Positions 35,601 to 43,523 of a DNA stretch of 64,000 nucleotides are shown here, one piece after another. The first letter of the stretch is position 1; the number at the start of each line of letters is the position of its first letter. Under the pieces are notes generated by a model, which was not told the origin of the DNA, searched no databases, and saw only the letters and a list, made by a program, of their open reading frames with translations. The DNA is from Massilia sp. KIM (GTDB lineage Bacteria > Pseudomonadota > Gammaproteobacteria > Burkholderiales > Burkholderiaceae_D): assembly GCF_002007115.1 (NCBI RefSeq), contig NZ_MVAD01000004.1, positions 1 through 64,000 of the forward strand, read 5' to 3'. Position numbers and translations under genes: made by a program.

Positions 35601-37070
35601 GTCGAGCAGGGCCTCGGGCGTGGCGGGCAGCTCGCCGACCGTGTAGCCGGCCGCCTTCAGGGCATGCAGCATCTCGAACAGGGAGGCCGCCACGTCGAGG
35701 TTGTCGGCGCCGATGTTCTGGCGGCCCGGCGGGTGGTTGTAGTAGATGAGGGCGAGGCGCTTGTCGCGGTTGGCCTTGGCGCGCAGCGCCAGCCAGCGGT
35801 CGACGCGCGCGGCCATGCGGCCGGCCTCCTGGTCCAGCACCACGGGCGGGCGGTTCTCGATGCCGGTCAGCGGATCGCGCCTGGCCTGGCCCAGGGCCGC
35901 CACCACAATCGGCTGGCCGATGCCCTGCAGCTCGGGCAGGGCGACGCGGTACTGGACCGAATCGGGCGGCAGGCCGTCCGGCGACAGGCGCCACTGCATG
36001 GCCGTGCGGTCGGACAGGCGGATCGCCTTGAACACCGGGATGTCGAGGCGCTTGAAGGCTTCCTGCACCGCTTCGCGGCCCTCGGCGGCGCCGACCACGA
36101 AGTCCTGCAGCACCACCAGGGCCGCGGGCCGCGCGGGCGTGACCAGTTGCGGCAGGCGCTCGAGCGCCTCGCGCGAGGCGCCGCCCCAGCGCGTCAGGAG
36201 CTGCACGCAGGGCTGGCCCTGCCGCTCGATCCTCCGGCACAGCGCGGCCGGCACCACGCCATCCATGTTCGACAGGTCGAGCACGACCACGGTCGGCTTG
36301 TCCTGCAGGCCGAGCTCCGCCGCCCTGCCCCAGGCCGCCGCGTCGGCCAGCTCGCGCTGCCCCACGCGCAGGCGCAGGGCGGGTTCCGGACGCGGCGCGG
36401 CCAGCGGCGTGCCCGGGGCAAGACGCTGGGCCAGCAGGGCCTCGGTGTTATCGACCCCGCCACCCTGCCACAGGCGGCGCGCGGCCAGCCACCGGGCGGC
36501 GGCCGGATGCGCGGTGGCGGCCTGCAGCGCGTCCTGGGGCGGGGTTTCGGTCGACAACTGGCGCAGGGTCTCGGCCGGAAAGCCCGCCAGGCTGCCGTGG
36601 CGGCCGCGCGTGACCAGGCTCAGGCTGGCCTCGCCGTTGAAGGCGAGGATCTCGGCGCCTGGCCTGGCATGGCGCGCCAGCGCGTCCTTGAGGCGGCGGG
36701 CGGGATCGCCGAACACCGACACCGCCAGCACGCTGTCGGCGCGCCCCAGCCACTGCGCTACTTCACGCTCGCTGGCCGCCATGAACTGGGCCGGGGTGCG
36801 CAGCAGGATGCGGTCGCGCGGATGGCGGGCCAGGTGGCGGTGCGCGGCCTCGACGGCGGTCGGGGCGGCGCGCTCGGTGACCAGGGCGAACAGGGTGGCG
36901 GCCTGCGCGGACACGCAGGACAGAAGGCATAGCAGCACCGCGAAGGCGCGGACGACAGGACGAGCGCTCAATTGGACGTCAACCGGCAAGGCACGCGAGG
37001 CGCGCAGGGAAAACCAGGCGATCCGGGCTCGCGGCCGCGCCGCAGGAAGCGCGGCATGGAATCGAAGCAT
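32619..37070 (-). CDS. Exported, membrane-anchored CobN-like chelatase (HmuS-type)
   Basis: A protein of up to 1483 residues of the CobN/ChlH/HmuS large-chelatase family. The signature HVGRHSTYEFLPGK begins at His701, followed by DDYPSLIAGELPGIYPYIVD and, later, the RLGYGLGERLATK and GSEGIILWASDAV segments. Unlike cytoplasmic CobN it has an N-terminal signal sequence (AFAVLLCLLSCVSAQA) and a C-terminal helix (VQVLGLLAAGIALFSLGLW) with a basic tail, so the bulk should be periplasmic and anchored. No CobS or CobT is nearby. ATG 37070 gives a long n-region; a TTG at 36971 would start right before the signal peptide. The frame opens at 37193, inside the riboswitch, so that start is rejected. A role in corrinoid or metal handling is inferred. 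Confidence 0.88.
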   Translation of the reverse strand: MLRFHAALPAARPRARIAWFSLRASRALPVDVQLSARPVVRAFAVLLCLLSCVSAQAATLFALVTERAAPTAVEAAHRHLARHPRDRILLRTPAQFMAASEREVAQWLGRADSVLAVSVFGDPARRLKDALARHARPGAEILAFNGEASLSLVTRGRHGSLAGFPAETLRQLSTETPPQDALQAATAHPAAARWLAARRLWQGGGVDNTEALLAQRLAPGTPLAAPRPEPALRLRVGQRELADAAAWGRAAELGLQDKPTVVVLDLSNMDGVVPAALCRRIERQGQPCVQLLTRWGGASREALERLPQLVTPARPAALVVLQDFVVGAAEGREAVQEAFKRLDIPVFKAIRLSDRTAMQWRLSPDGLPPDSVQYRVALPELQGIGQPIVVAALGQARRDPLTGIENRPPVVLDQEAGRMAARVDRWLALRAKANRDKRLALIYYNHPPGRQNIGADNLDVAASLFEMLHALKAAGYTVGELPATPEALLDRIMAHGVNLPEDRAALREMNPAVNGVSAADYARWFATLSPRVRGEMQNGLLGRLHAEVLEAEAAGERALGRKQAALIVKELLHLVEGADHPQREAALRDLALLDEGYRACLDERPARACASLAPLQRRLAGYRIEGMRGWGAAPGKVMVDGGRLLVPGLVFGNVFIGPQPPRGWEVDEELLHANTSITPPHQYLAFYHWVRERFKADALVHVGRHSTYEFLPGKAVGLAADDYPSLIAGELPGIYPYIVDGVGEGTQAKRRGLAVMVDHLTPPLASTPLYDELLSLRQVVESFEAASSESLKAQAASLMRERVVALNLRAELEASMEDVLKVRGIGFDAADDDLLAHEIGHYLTKLQEKFMPYGLHVFGRPWERKSLDLMLDSMKKGGVFDAGTERKLADSPRLEMAALLAGLEGRYIEPGKGNDPLRSPEALPTGRNFHAVDGDILPTRLGYGLGERLATKADARDAGRQGSEGIILWASDAVRDEGVMVAFALAMMGAEPVWNARGIVTDVRLKPGAPRRDALVTTSGLFRDLYPNLIRLIDRAGRLALAASADALAEEQPLLREALQAALAPLNGAPWGREPLAANSVAREWLARAQTLQRGGMPAPEAGVAAAQRIFGDAPGAYGTGVNRLTERSGAWREREEIGRAYRTRMGHAYGLDANGEAQHAAFDVALDGIARTYHGRASNLYGLLDNNDAFDYLGGLSLAIEGRTGRVPQALILQHAQPGRADVEPLASSLLGELRGRFLNPAWLKPLMAHGYAGARTMGQEFVENLWGWQVTRPDLVKNWAWDEVKAVYFDDAHGLGLPQFLGQRHNAHVKAHMLAVFMVAAEKGFWQTEPETIRRLGGELARLVAANGLPGSGHAAPDHPMWRWLAPQLDQADAQALGVTLAKARGELLPSSPPAASAPSRGAPAQSQSKAASRAEGLQAQAASAQQPVARAYELSRLAPPALAPAARIVQVLGLLAAGIALFSLGLWRGRHPSPSVRRLS

Positions 37071-37170
37071 GCGAAGAGAACGGAACGCCAACCGGCAAGG
37101 CCACACCCCGGGCCCTGCAATGTGCATCGCGAGCGGCCGGTCTTCTGGCTTGCCTTCATCCTTCCCTGTC

Positions 37171-37322
37171 CTTGCCTTCCCGTGCGGATGCACAGTGGCG
37201 GTCGTCCAGGGTCGTCGGGCCTACAGCAGCGGGGGCTGCGCCGGACTGGCGGGGATGGACATCCCGCGCGTCACCGGCTTCCCGTTTCACCCTCCCGCAG
37301 ACTAGCGGAAGGGCACCGTTCA
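37171..37322 (-). ncRNA. Cobalamin riboswitch
   Basis: Read on the minus strand, the conserved elements appear in the right order: ACGGTGCC, then GGGTGAAACGGGAAGCCGGTG split across its loop, then GGCGCAGCCCCCGCTGCTGTA, the B12 box GCCACTG (37193-37199), and CGGGAAGGC (37174-37182). This is the AdoCbl/MeCbl aptamer core that represses downstream genes when B12 is abundant. It lies about 100-200 nt upstream of the CobN-like gene. I did not resolve the expression platform; no T-run terminator is visible, so control of translation is more likely. Confidence 0.92.
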
Positions 37323-37393
37323 CGTTATTGCCGGATTGTACATGTCCGTGGTGGACCTCGCCACTATCCGGGCAAGACCGCCATGCTCTCTCG

Positions 37394-37427
37394 AAAAAAA
37401 AGCCCACTCCCTGCAAGGAGTGGGCTT
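37394..37427 (-). terminator. Intrinsic terminator of the OmpA/VWA operon
   Basis: A perfect 11-bp stem (AAGCCCACTCC / GGAGTGGGCTT, 6-nt loop) is followed by a run of T on the minus strand. It ends the leftward operon starting at 41547 and insulates it from the riboswitch transcript downstream. Confidence 0.93.
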
Positions 37428-37448
37428 TGCGCCGCAAGCTATCCGCGT

Positions 37449-38288
37449 TCAGCGGGCCGGAATCTGGTTCAGCAGGGCCGGCTGGCCCATCTCGACAAGT
37501 GTCGCGTTGGACTTGTTGAAATAGGCGTTCCAGAATGCGCCCAGCGCGCGCAGGGTCTTGGGATCCCGATACTTCTTCGATTTGCCCGACTCTTCAGGCA
37601 ACAATCCAGCGCCGATCACGTACACCTGCGCACCGCCAAAGTCTGCGATCAGCTCATTGTCGGCTGCGAGCTTGAGCTCCCGGTCCGCATCGATCTGGCG
37701 TACCGAAGCGCCTTTCGGTCCATAAAAGCTGGTCACCGAGGAGTTTTCCAGCATATCCGAAGCGAGCAGCACGATTTTGCGCCTTGCACCCGACTTCCTG
37801 ACCCGCGTCGAGATGGATTTCAGCGATGCCAGGACGTCGGATTTGGCGAGATCCGTGCTGGCCATGTCGAAGGCGCCACGCAAGCCGGTGCCGATCGCCT
37901 GCATCGCGACCATGGGCTGTCGCTTGGAACACGCATCGAACCGCGCCAGAAGGGGTTTCGAGATATCGTCTCGCGCCACGGCAGGGATCGACGGCTCGAT
38001 CGTCCCGGCGCTAAGGAGCTGCACGTAACGGCCCTGCGAGAAAGCCGAAAACGTCAGCAACGAGTAGGCATTGCCGGCCGTCATGAATGCACGGACATTG
38101 TCTGCCACCTGCTGCTGCAGAGTCTTGTCAAACACGGTCGTCTGGTCTACCAACACGAACAGCTCGGTATCCGCTGACGCGGGCGCGACACCCAGCTTGC
38201 TGTCGTAGCAGCTCGGCACCACGTTCTCCGCGGCAGGACAGGCTTGTGCAAACACAAGGCTCAGCGCGAACGCGAAGGCGCGCTTCAC
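37449..38288 (-). CDS. Exported VWA-like protein of unknown function
   Basis: A 279-residue protein with a signal peptide (about 1-20, ending ACPAAE). The body resembles a von Willebrand factor A fold: a first strand LFVLVDQTTVFD at the MIDAS position (DQT instead of DxSxS), a middle segment LRGAFDMASTDL, and KIVLLASDMLENSS as the strand with the second metal ligand. Because the MIDAS is altered, metal binding is doubtful. The ATG overlaps the stop of the upstream membrane-protein gene by four bases. It is last in a three-gene operon with an OmpA-type lipoprotein. I do not recognise an orthologous group with a known role. Confidence 0.78.
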   Translation of the reverse strand: MKRAFAFALSLVFAQACPAAENVVPSCYDSKLGVAPASADTELFVLVDQTTVFDKTLQQQVADNVRAFMTAGNAYSLLTFSAFSQGRYVQLLSAGTIEPSIPAVARDDISKPLLARFDACSKRQPMVAMQAIGTGLRGAFDMASTDLAKSDVLASLKSISTRVRKSGARRKIVLLASDMLENSSVTSFYGPKGASVRQIDADRELKLAADNELIADFGGAQVYVIGAGLLPEESGKSKKYRDPKTLRALGAFWNAYFNKSNATLVEMGQPALLNQIPAR

Positions 38289-39865
38289 AGCAAGTCCTCG
38301 ATCTCGGCCGCGCGCTGTTTCTTTGCCTGCGCGGCGGCATTCTCCTTGCGTTCCTGGAGAACCAATTTGACTTCCGCGAATACATGTTCCGGAAGAGTGT
38401 CCAGATAGGCGCGTTTGGCCTGGGTATCGTCCCCGAGGCGATCGAGTTCGCTAATGGCGCGGCCAACATCGCCGGCGCGCGCCACGGGTGTCTCAAGCTC
38501 GGCAGCAGCAAGGCCAGTACCAGCGTTAAGCGCGGATTTGCTTGCCTTGTGCGCCTGGGCGCGCTCGCGTTCCTCGTCGAGACGGCGCTGCTCCTCATGA
38601 AGCGCAGCACGCTTCTTGGTGCGGTAATCGGTCTCCTCGCGATCCGTGGAGTCGAGGAACTCGAGGAAACTCTTGTTCGGATGCACCGCGACACCAGTAC
38701 CCTTGTCCGCGTGATGCTGGATCATCCGCTGTTGAAGATTTTCGAGCTGGTTCTGCGCCTTGTCGATGTACTGCTGGGAGGCGGCGCGAACGTCCGCATA
38801 AGTCAGGAATTTTCCCTTGCCCAAAGCCTTGTAAGCTGCCTTGCTGTTCTCGCCCGCGAATCCCCAGCGATAGCCGAACAGCACACCGAGCCCCTGCAAG
38901 AACACGAAGAGCACTGCCAGGATCGCGAAGGTCACCCAGTAGCCGTGCAGGTCGTATTGAGCCGCCTCCTCGACCGCCTTGCCGTCTGCGGCGAGGCTGA
39001 GGTTCGCATCGGCGTCCGGGATCACGTTCTGCTGGGCCAGGTCCAGGCCGACACCGGTTTGCCGCTGTTCCACCAGCTCGCTCTTCTGGATGCGGACGGA
39101 GTCTTCCATGAGCTTGTTGGCGCTCTGGACCCGCACGTATGTCGCACCGATAGCAATGATCAGTACGAAGGCAAGTGTGGCCCAGCTGACGACGAAGCTG
39201 GCGTCCAGGCCGACACGGTTGCAGATCTGGGTGTACTCCGGTTCGGCGTCGTCGAGGTGCTGAGCCGTAGTCAAGGGCATGGATTTGGTCCGCAGCTTGT
39301 GCTTGCGCCCCTCCTCGATCCAGTCCTTGCGTGCGCGCTTGATCTTGAGCGAGCGATAGAGTTCATGACCAGCCTGATGGGTAAGCAATACGCACAAGGC
39401 GGAGACGATGAATGCGATACCGATCGCCGCATACTTCTGGGTCGTCTCGCTGGCGCCAGGTACGGTGTAGCCGGCGAGCACATAGCTGAAACCCTGGGCT
39501 TCGATGAACACGAAGGCGATAATCAGAATCCAGATCGCCAGGGGCGTGGTCGTACGTCCATTGTCACCTGCCTTTTGTAGGTAGGTCATGCGCTCGTTGA
39601 AATCGTATTCCGATTGCACCTGAACGAAAGCCTTGTAGTCCTGGCAGAGCGTGCGCTCGGACTTGAACCAGCCGCTGCCGTCGGTAGTCTGATGGAGGTC
39701 CTGGGAGAGCCGCTTCAGTTTGCCGATCACGGGGAAGGCGTACCAGGTATTCAGCCACCACCATTTCAGCTTGTCCCACATCAGGGACACGAGAATGGCG
39801 GCGGCGGCCGTGTAGATGATCATCCACACGAGCACAGGATAGGTATGAAGGAAATCGGAGAGCAT
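38285..39865 (-). CDS. Five-TM membrane protein with coiled-coil C-terminus, unknown
   Basis: A 526-residue protein I cannot assign. Membrane helices lie near residues 12-31, 108-130, 143-162, 226-247 and 314-336. The loop between helices 1 and 2 is soluble, and the C-terminal 190 residues are cytoplasmic-looking, charged and helical (about 355-470, rich in Glu, Arg, Gln and Ala), a probable coiled coil. It starts 5 nt after the OmpA-lipoprotein stop and overlaps the VWA-like gene. The architecture recalls energising or scaffold proteins of envelope machines, but no MotA/TolQ signature is evident. Confidence 0.78.
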   Translation of the reverse strand: MLSDFLHTYPVLVWMIIYTAAAAILVSLMWDKLKWWWLNTWYAFPVIGKLKRLSQDLHQTTDGSGWFKSERTLCQDYKAFVQVQSEYDFNERMTYLQKAGDNGRTTTPLAIWILIIAFVFIEAQGFSYVLAGYTVPGASETTQKYAAIGIAFIVSALCVLLTHQAGHELYRSLKIKRARKDWIEEGRKHKLRTKSMPLTTAQHLDDAEPEYTQICNRVGLDASFVVSWATLAFVLIIAIGATYVRVQSANKLMEDSVRIQKSELVEQRQTGVGLDLAQQNVIPDADANLSLAADGKAVEEAAQYDLHGYWVTFAILAVLFVFLQGLGVLFGYRWGFAGENSKAAYKALGKGKFLTYADVRAASQQYIDKAQNQLENLQQRMIQHHADKGTGVAVHPNKSFLEFLDSTDREETDYRTKKRAALHEEQRRLDEERERAQAHKASKSALNAGTGLAAAELETPVARAGDVGRAISELDRLGDDTQAKRAYLDTLPEHVFAEVKLVLQERKENAAAQAKKQRAAEIEDLL

Positions 39866-39870
39866 GGTAT

Positions 39871-41547
39871 TCAGTTGGCAATGACTGGTTTAAAGGCGGA
39901 AACGTAAAGGCGATTGTCGCGGGCGTAGACGATGTTGCCGCCCTTGGCAGCTGCACCGCCTTGACGCGGATACAGGATGTCGACGCACTGCATGCCGGCG
40001 GCGCCATTGGTGAAGATGCGGTAAAGGATGCCGCCCTCTGCAAGATACGTGTTCACCGCCGGTCGCAATGTCACATCGGGGGAGGGATTGCGATTGACCG
40101 ACGGATCATAGTTGGCGTAAACCTTCATCTCCGGCATTTGCGCCAAGGACGCTTCGCTGGCCAGGACGGCGACCTTGTTGATCACGATCTGGTGACCGTT
40201 GACACGTTCGGTCCAGCTCTTCCCATACAAGCCAGGAACGTGTTCGGCCACCCGGTAAGTCGCTCCATCCTTGAGTGCTTTCACCGCCCCCGTTATGCGT
40301 GGACGATCCTGGGAACAATCGGCAAGAACTGGCACATCGTCCGCGTACGCATTGCTGATCAGAGAGAACAGCGGACGCTTTTGTTCCAGCTTGCCAATAC
40401 CAGCGGCGGCCAGCCGGGCATCCACCATAGGCGTACCGCCGAAGTCGATTGGCTTCCCAACGGTCTTGAAGGCTGCAACTGGCGACGAGGAGGTCGCTGC
40501 GGACGCGGGGGTGCGGGCCGGCGTCGCTGCCAGCGTCCTTCCTGGCGCGGGCGGCGTGGCGACCTGGCGGCTGATCGGCCTGGATGCATTGCTGTGATTG
40601 GGACGCGCGCCGCCAGTGGCTGCCTGCGCCTGCGCGTTAGCGGCTTCTCCATGTGCGGGCGCAGCTTGGGCGATAGTACTGCGGTAGAAATGATAGTTCG
40701 GTCGGCGCTCTTCGAGATATCGGCTGAAGCCTTCTGTGTTCGTCATTTCGACGATCTCGACCCGGCGGTTCTTGGCCCTGCCGTCTTCGGTGTTATTGTC
40801 GGCGACCGGATAGACCTCCCCCGCGCCCTGGTAGAACACCTGCTCACGCGGGATGCCGCGTCGCTGCAGGTAATCCGCTACCGCACGCGCGCGGCGTTCG
40901 GACAATTCGGCATTGAGCTTGGAGGAGCCAGTGTCATCGGTGTGCCCAACCAGCAGAAGCTTGCGGTCTGCCTGCTGGCCCGGCGCCTGTCCGGCCTTGT
41001 TCAGATTATAGATATCGGCGATCGCAGAGAAATACTGTTCGGCACGCCGGGTCAACACATCCGAATTTGTTTCGAAATGTCCGCCGCCGGCGCCATCGTC
41101 CTGCAGCGAGACAACGCTGCCGATCGCATTCTTCTTGACACTGCTGGCTTGCTGAGACCGGTCCAGTTCCGCGACATCGACGACTCGTCCGTCCTTGGTA
41201 ATCGCTGCAAACTGCATCTGCAGCTGATACTCCCGCGCCACCTTGGCGAGATCACAACGGCGCTGATCAATATCGGCGCCGATGAATCCGCCGGCAGCGC
41301 CGCCCAGCAGTGCACCGGCGAGAATTGCGCCCTTGTCCTTATCCCCCATCTTTGCGCCGATCAGCGCCCCAGCCAGTACACCGAGCGCTATGCCGGTATT
41401 GCGCGCATTATTCGCACAAGGATCGGGATTATTGAAGGTATCGTTGAATGCCTGGTTTATTCCACCCTGACCGGGTGCGGTGGCGCATCCGGCAAGACTG
41501 AATGCGAGGCCGGCTGCGCCGATCTTTCTGATAGTGCGCGACTTCAT
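39871..41547 (-). CDS. OmpA-family outer-membrane lipoprotein with glycine zipper
   Basis: A 558-residue lipoprotein: lipobox LAGC with Cys21, a glycine-zipper segment (about 50-95, GVLAGALIGAKMGDKDKGAI then AGALLGGAAGGFIGADID), an OmpA C-terminal peptidoglycan-binding domain (about 150-260, VGHTDDTGSSKLNAELSERR and KNRRVEI), a Pro/Ala/Thr-rich linker, and a unique C-terminal domain of about 190 residues with several Cys. The C-terminal domain is unknown to me. I chose ATG 41547 (MKSRTIRK, preceded by GGGATGGA) as a classic lipoprotein start; ATG 41553 is two codons earlier. It is first in the operon, and its codons are less GC-biased than its neighbours'. Confidence 0.85.
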   Translation of the reverse strand: MKSRTIRKIGAAGLAFSLAGCATAPGQGGINQAFNDTFNNPDPCANNARNTGIALGVLAGALIGAKMGDKDKGAILAGALLGGAAGGFIGADIDQRRCDLAKVAREYQLQMQFAAITKDGRVVDVAELDRSQQASSVKKNAIGSVVSLQDDGAGGGHFETNSDVLTRRAEQYFSAIADIYNLNKAGQAPGQQADRKLLLVGHTDDTGSSKLNAELSERRARAVADYLQRRGIPREQVFYQGAGEVYPVADNNTEDGRAKNRRVEIVEMTNTEGFSRYLEERRPNYHFYRSTIAQAAPAHGEAANAQAQAATGGARPNHSNASRPISRQVATPPAPGRTLAATPARTPASAATSSSPVAAFKTVGKPIDFGGTPMVDARLAAAGIGKLEQKRPLFSLISNAYADDVPVLADCSQDRPRITGAVKALKDGATYRVAEHVPGLYGKSWTERVNGHQIVINKVAVLASEASLAQMPEMKVYANYDPSVNRNPSPDVTLRPAVNTYLAEGGILYRIFTNGAAGMQCVDILYPRQGGAAAKGGNIVYARDNRLYVSAFKPVIAN

Positions 41548-41905
41548 TTCCATCCCATGTGTAGGCCAGCATTGGCAGGCGCCTGACATCACGCCACGGC
41601 AAATCGCCAGCAGGCGCTGTTTGCGAACCTGCAATCATGCTGTGCAATCGATAATAAAAGTTTCTCGATTGTAATGAGTGCGACAATTGGTCGCAATGCC
41701 GGGATGGCCGATTTGCTCTATTTATTCGATATTTTTCTGAATTAAGAATGGTATATGTCGACGGAATAGGTATCAGACGCACAGAAAATCACGGATTAGC
41801 GTGATTCTATTTCTTCACACATTTTTATTTTTACAAAATCGGGATAATTGGTGAGAATGAGTTCGCGATGGACTTTTTCGTCGCGTTATCGTTGCGAACA
41901 AAAAC
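41548..41905. other. AT-rich intergenic region upstream of the OmpA operon
   Basis: About 360 bp without a supported gene and markedly AT-rich compared with the rest of the window (for example the stretch around 41720-41850). It must contain the promoter of the leftward OmpA-lipoprotein operon, but I could not single out one -35/-10 pair. Composition suggests imported DNA or a strongly bound regulatory region. Confidence 0.5.
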
Positions 41906-41939
41906 AAAAAAGCCTCGCATGCAAGCATGCGAGGCTTTT
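41906..41939 (-). terminator. Intrinsic terminator of ssb
   Basis: GCCTCGCATGC / GCATGCGAGGC form a perfect 11-bp stem with a 2-nt loop, extended by A/T pairs. On the minus strand it ends in a run of T, about 20 nt beyond the ssb stop. It could also work on the plus strand. Confidence 0.92.
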
Positions 41940-41957
41940 CACGGATGTGGATGTATT

Positions 41958-42461
41958 TCAGAACGGGATGTCGTCATCCATGTCCGAGAAGTTCGGCGCC
42001 GGTTTCGGCTGCGGACGCGCGGCCGGTGCCGGCGGGGCCTGGCGCGGAGCCGGGCGCTGCTGCGGGGCCGAGTAGTCGTCGTCCATGCCGCCGCCCATGC
42101 CCATGTCGCTGCCGCCGCCCATGCCCTGGCGGCCGCCCAGCATCTGCATGTTCTCGGCGATGATGTCGGTGGCGTAGCGCTCGATGCCGTCCTTGTCGGT
42201 GTACTTGCGGGTCTGCAGGCGGCCTTCAACGTAGACCGACGAACCTTTCTTGAGGTACTGTCCCACGATCTCGGCCAGGCGGCCGAAGAAGGAGATGCGG
42301 TGCCATTCGGTCAGTTCTTTCTGCTCGCCGGTGTTGCGGTCCTTCGAACGGTAGGAAGTGGCGACCGCGATGTTGGCGATCGCATCGCCGCTCGGCATGT
42401 AGCGGATTTCGGGATCGCGGCCCAGGTTGCCGACGATGATGACTTTGTTAACTGATGCCAT
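41958..42461 (-). CDS. ssb: Single-stranded DNA-binding protein
   Basis: A 167-residue SSB. The N-terminal OB-fold (about 1-110) starts [18 protein letters not shown] and contains [22 protein letters not shown] Gly/Met-rich then Pro/Gln-rich linker leads to the acidic partner-binding tail DMDDDIPF. It acts in replication, recombination and repair. GAAGGAGTCACACC precedes the ATG. The linkage with uvrA is common in betaproteobacteria. Confidence 0.97.
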   Translation of the reverse strand: MASVNKVIIVGNLGRDPEIRYMPSGDAIANIAVATSYRSKDRNTGEQKELTEWHRISFFGRLAEIVGQYLKKGSSVYVEGRLQTRKYTDKDGIERYATDIIAENMQMLGGRQGMGGGSDMGMGGGMDDDYSAPQQRPAPRQAPPAPAARPQPKPAPNFSDMDDDIPF

Positions 42462-42623
42462 GGTGTGACTCCTTCAGGGTATGTGGAGCCCTGGCTCTGC
42501 ACTTGACTAAGCGCCAGGGAACTGTGGTGTTGCAGTCAGCTATTATGCCTGTTCCCGGGCCGGGAATCGCTGTTTTTTCGATAAGGGCGCACGCTGTTGC
42601 ATGCGTGCGCTCAAGTCGCTCTT

Positions 42624-43349
42624 TCAGGACTGCTTGCCCGCCACCGCCTCGTAGGCGCGGCGGCTTTCCTGCAGCCCTGCGATCACGGCCAGGGCCGCGT
42701 CTTCATCTTCGGTCATGTCTTGCAGGAACATCGCGTTGTTTTCCTTGATCCATTCCAGCGGCATCTCCCACCAGGCCAGCTCGATCAGGGCGGCGCGCAC
42801 TTTCTCCGTGAAGCGGTAGCGGACCAGGCGGGCCGGCGCGCCCGCATAAATGCCGTAGGGCTCGGACTGGAAGTTCGGCGGCAGCACCGAGCGCGCCCCG
42901 ATAACGCAGCCGTTCTCGATCGTGCTGCCGCCCAGCACCATCACCTCGTCGCCGATCCAGACGTCGTTCTTGACCACCGTGTCGCCATACTGCGGCGGCA
43001 GCGCATTGGACAGCCCCATGCCCACGCTCGAGAACATATAGGTCGAGATGGTCTTCATCTCGTGCTGGCCGTTGAGCAGGAAGCGCAGGCGCTGGCCGCC
43101 GGAGACGAAGCGGCCGATCGCCAGGCTCTGCTGCTTCCCGTCGTACTTCGCGAGCGAATCGACACCCAGCGCCGAACAGCGTCCGATGTAAAAATAGCCC
43201 TCGGTGGCATCCTGGTCCACCCAGTTGCGGAAGAAACGGTGCGGGATCTGGCTGTAGCCGCCCTTGGCATAGCCCAGGACGGTGAAATGCCCCGCCCAGG
43301 GATGGTCGGGCTGCTCGCCGCTGAAGTCGTCTTCCGTAAAAATTTGCAT
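42624..43349 (-). CDS. Hexapeptide-repeat acetyltransferase (CatB/Vat-like)
   Basis: A 241-residue left-handed beta-helix acyltransferase of the xenobiotic acetyltransferase (CatB/VatA) type. Signatures are a loop with HEMKTISTYMF carrying the catalytic-type His, VVKNDVWIGDEVMVLGG, and GCVIGARSVLPPNF then YGIYAGAPARLVRYRF. CatB-like members acetylate chloramphenicol or streptogramins, but many relatives act on cell-surface sugars, so resistance should not be assumed. The ATG at 43349 (MQIFTEDDF) is preferred; the open frame continues 59 codons upstream into the uvrA regulatory region. It lies upstream of ssb on the same strand, 162 nt away. Confidence 0.85.
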   Translation of the reverse strand: MQIFTEDDFSGEQPDHPWAGHFTVLGYAKGGYSQIPHRFFRNWVDQDATEGYFYIGRCSALGVDSLAKYDGKQQSLAIGRFVSGGQRLRFLLNGQHEMKTISTYMFSSVGMGLSNALPPQYGDTVVKNDVWIGDEVMVLGGSTIENGCVIGARSVLPPNFQSEPYGIYAGAPARLVRYRFTEKVRAALIELAWWEMPLEWIKENNAMFLQDMTEDEDAALAVIAGLQESRRAYEAVAGKQS

Positions 43350-43507
43350 GATCTTCGCTCGCTCGGAAAGGAAGCCTCGATTGTAACCCCAGAGCAACTT
43401 ACCGAAAGACTTTATACCTCTGGCATCTTTGCCATTGAATTGGGGCGCAGCCCCACCACATGGACCGGATTGACCCGCTCGTCGTTGTGTGGCCACGGCA
43501 AAAATTG

Positions 43508-43523
43508 CTGGATGGATGTACAG
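43508..43523. promoter_or_regulatory. Near-consensus LexA box upstream of uvrA
   Basis: CTGG-N8-ACAG matches the SOS box CTGT-N8-ACAG with one mismatch. It lies about 110 nt upstream of the uvrA ATG, with a TACACT -10-like hexamer at 43541-43546. uvrA is a classic LexA target, so the location is meaningful, but the imperfect match keeps confidence moderate. Confidence 0.45.

Noticed and set aside
32619..37070. Canonical aerobic cobaltochelatase subunit CobN for B12 synthesis
   Set aside because: It has a signal peptide and membrane anchor, no CobS/CobT or other cob genes are near, and it is paired with MotA/TolQ and DUF2149 proteins.
36968..37159. 63-codon ORF between the riboswitch and the CobN-like gene as a real protein
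   Set aside because: Its translation shows no family features and lies over the leader; kept only as a possible coupling uORF in the findings.
37449..41547. Zorya-type defence system (MotA-like plus OmpA-like proteins)
   Set aside because: The membrane protein shows no MotA/TolQ signature, the OmpA protein is a lipoprotein with extra domains, and no ZorC/D/E genes are present.
42624..43349. Chloramphenicol resistance gene
   Set aside because: The fold is CatB/Vat-like, but many chromosomal relatives acetylate other substrates; the sequence alone does not support a resistance call.
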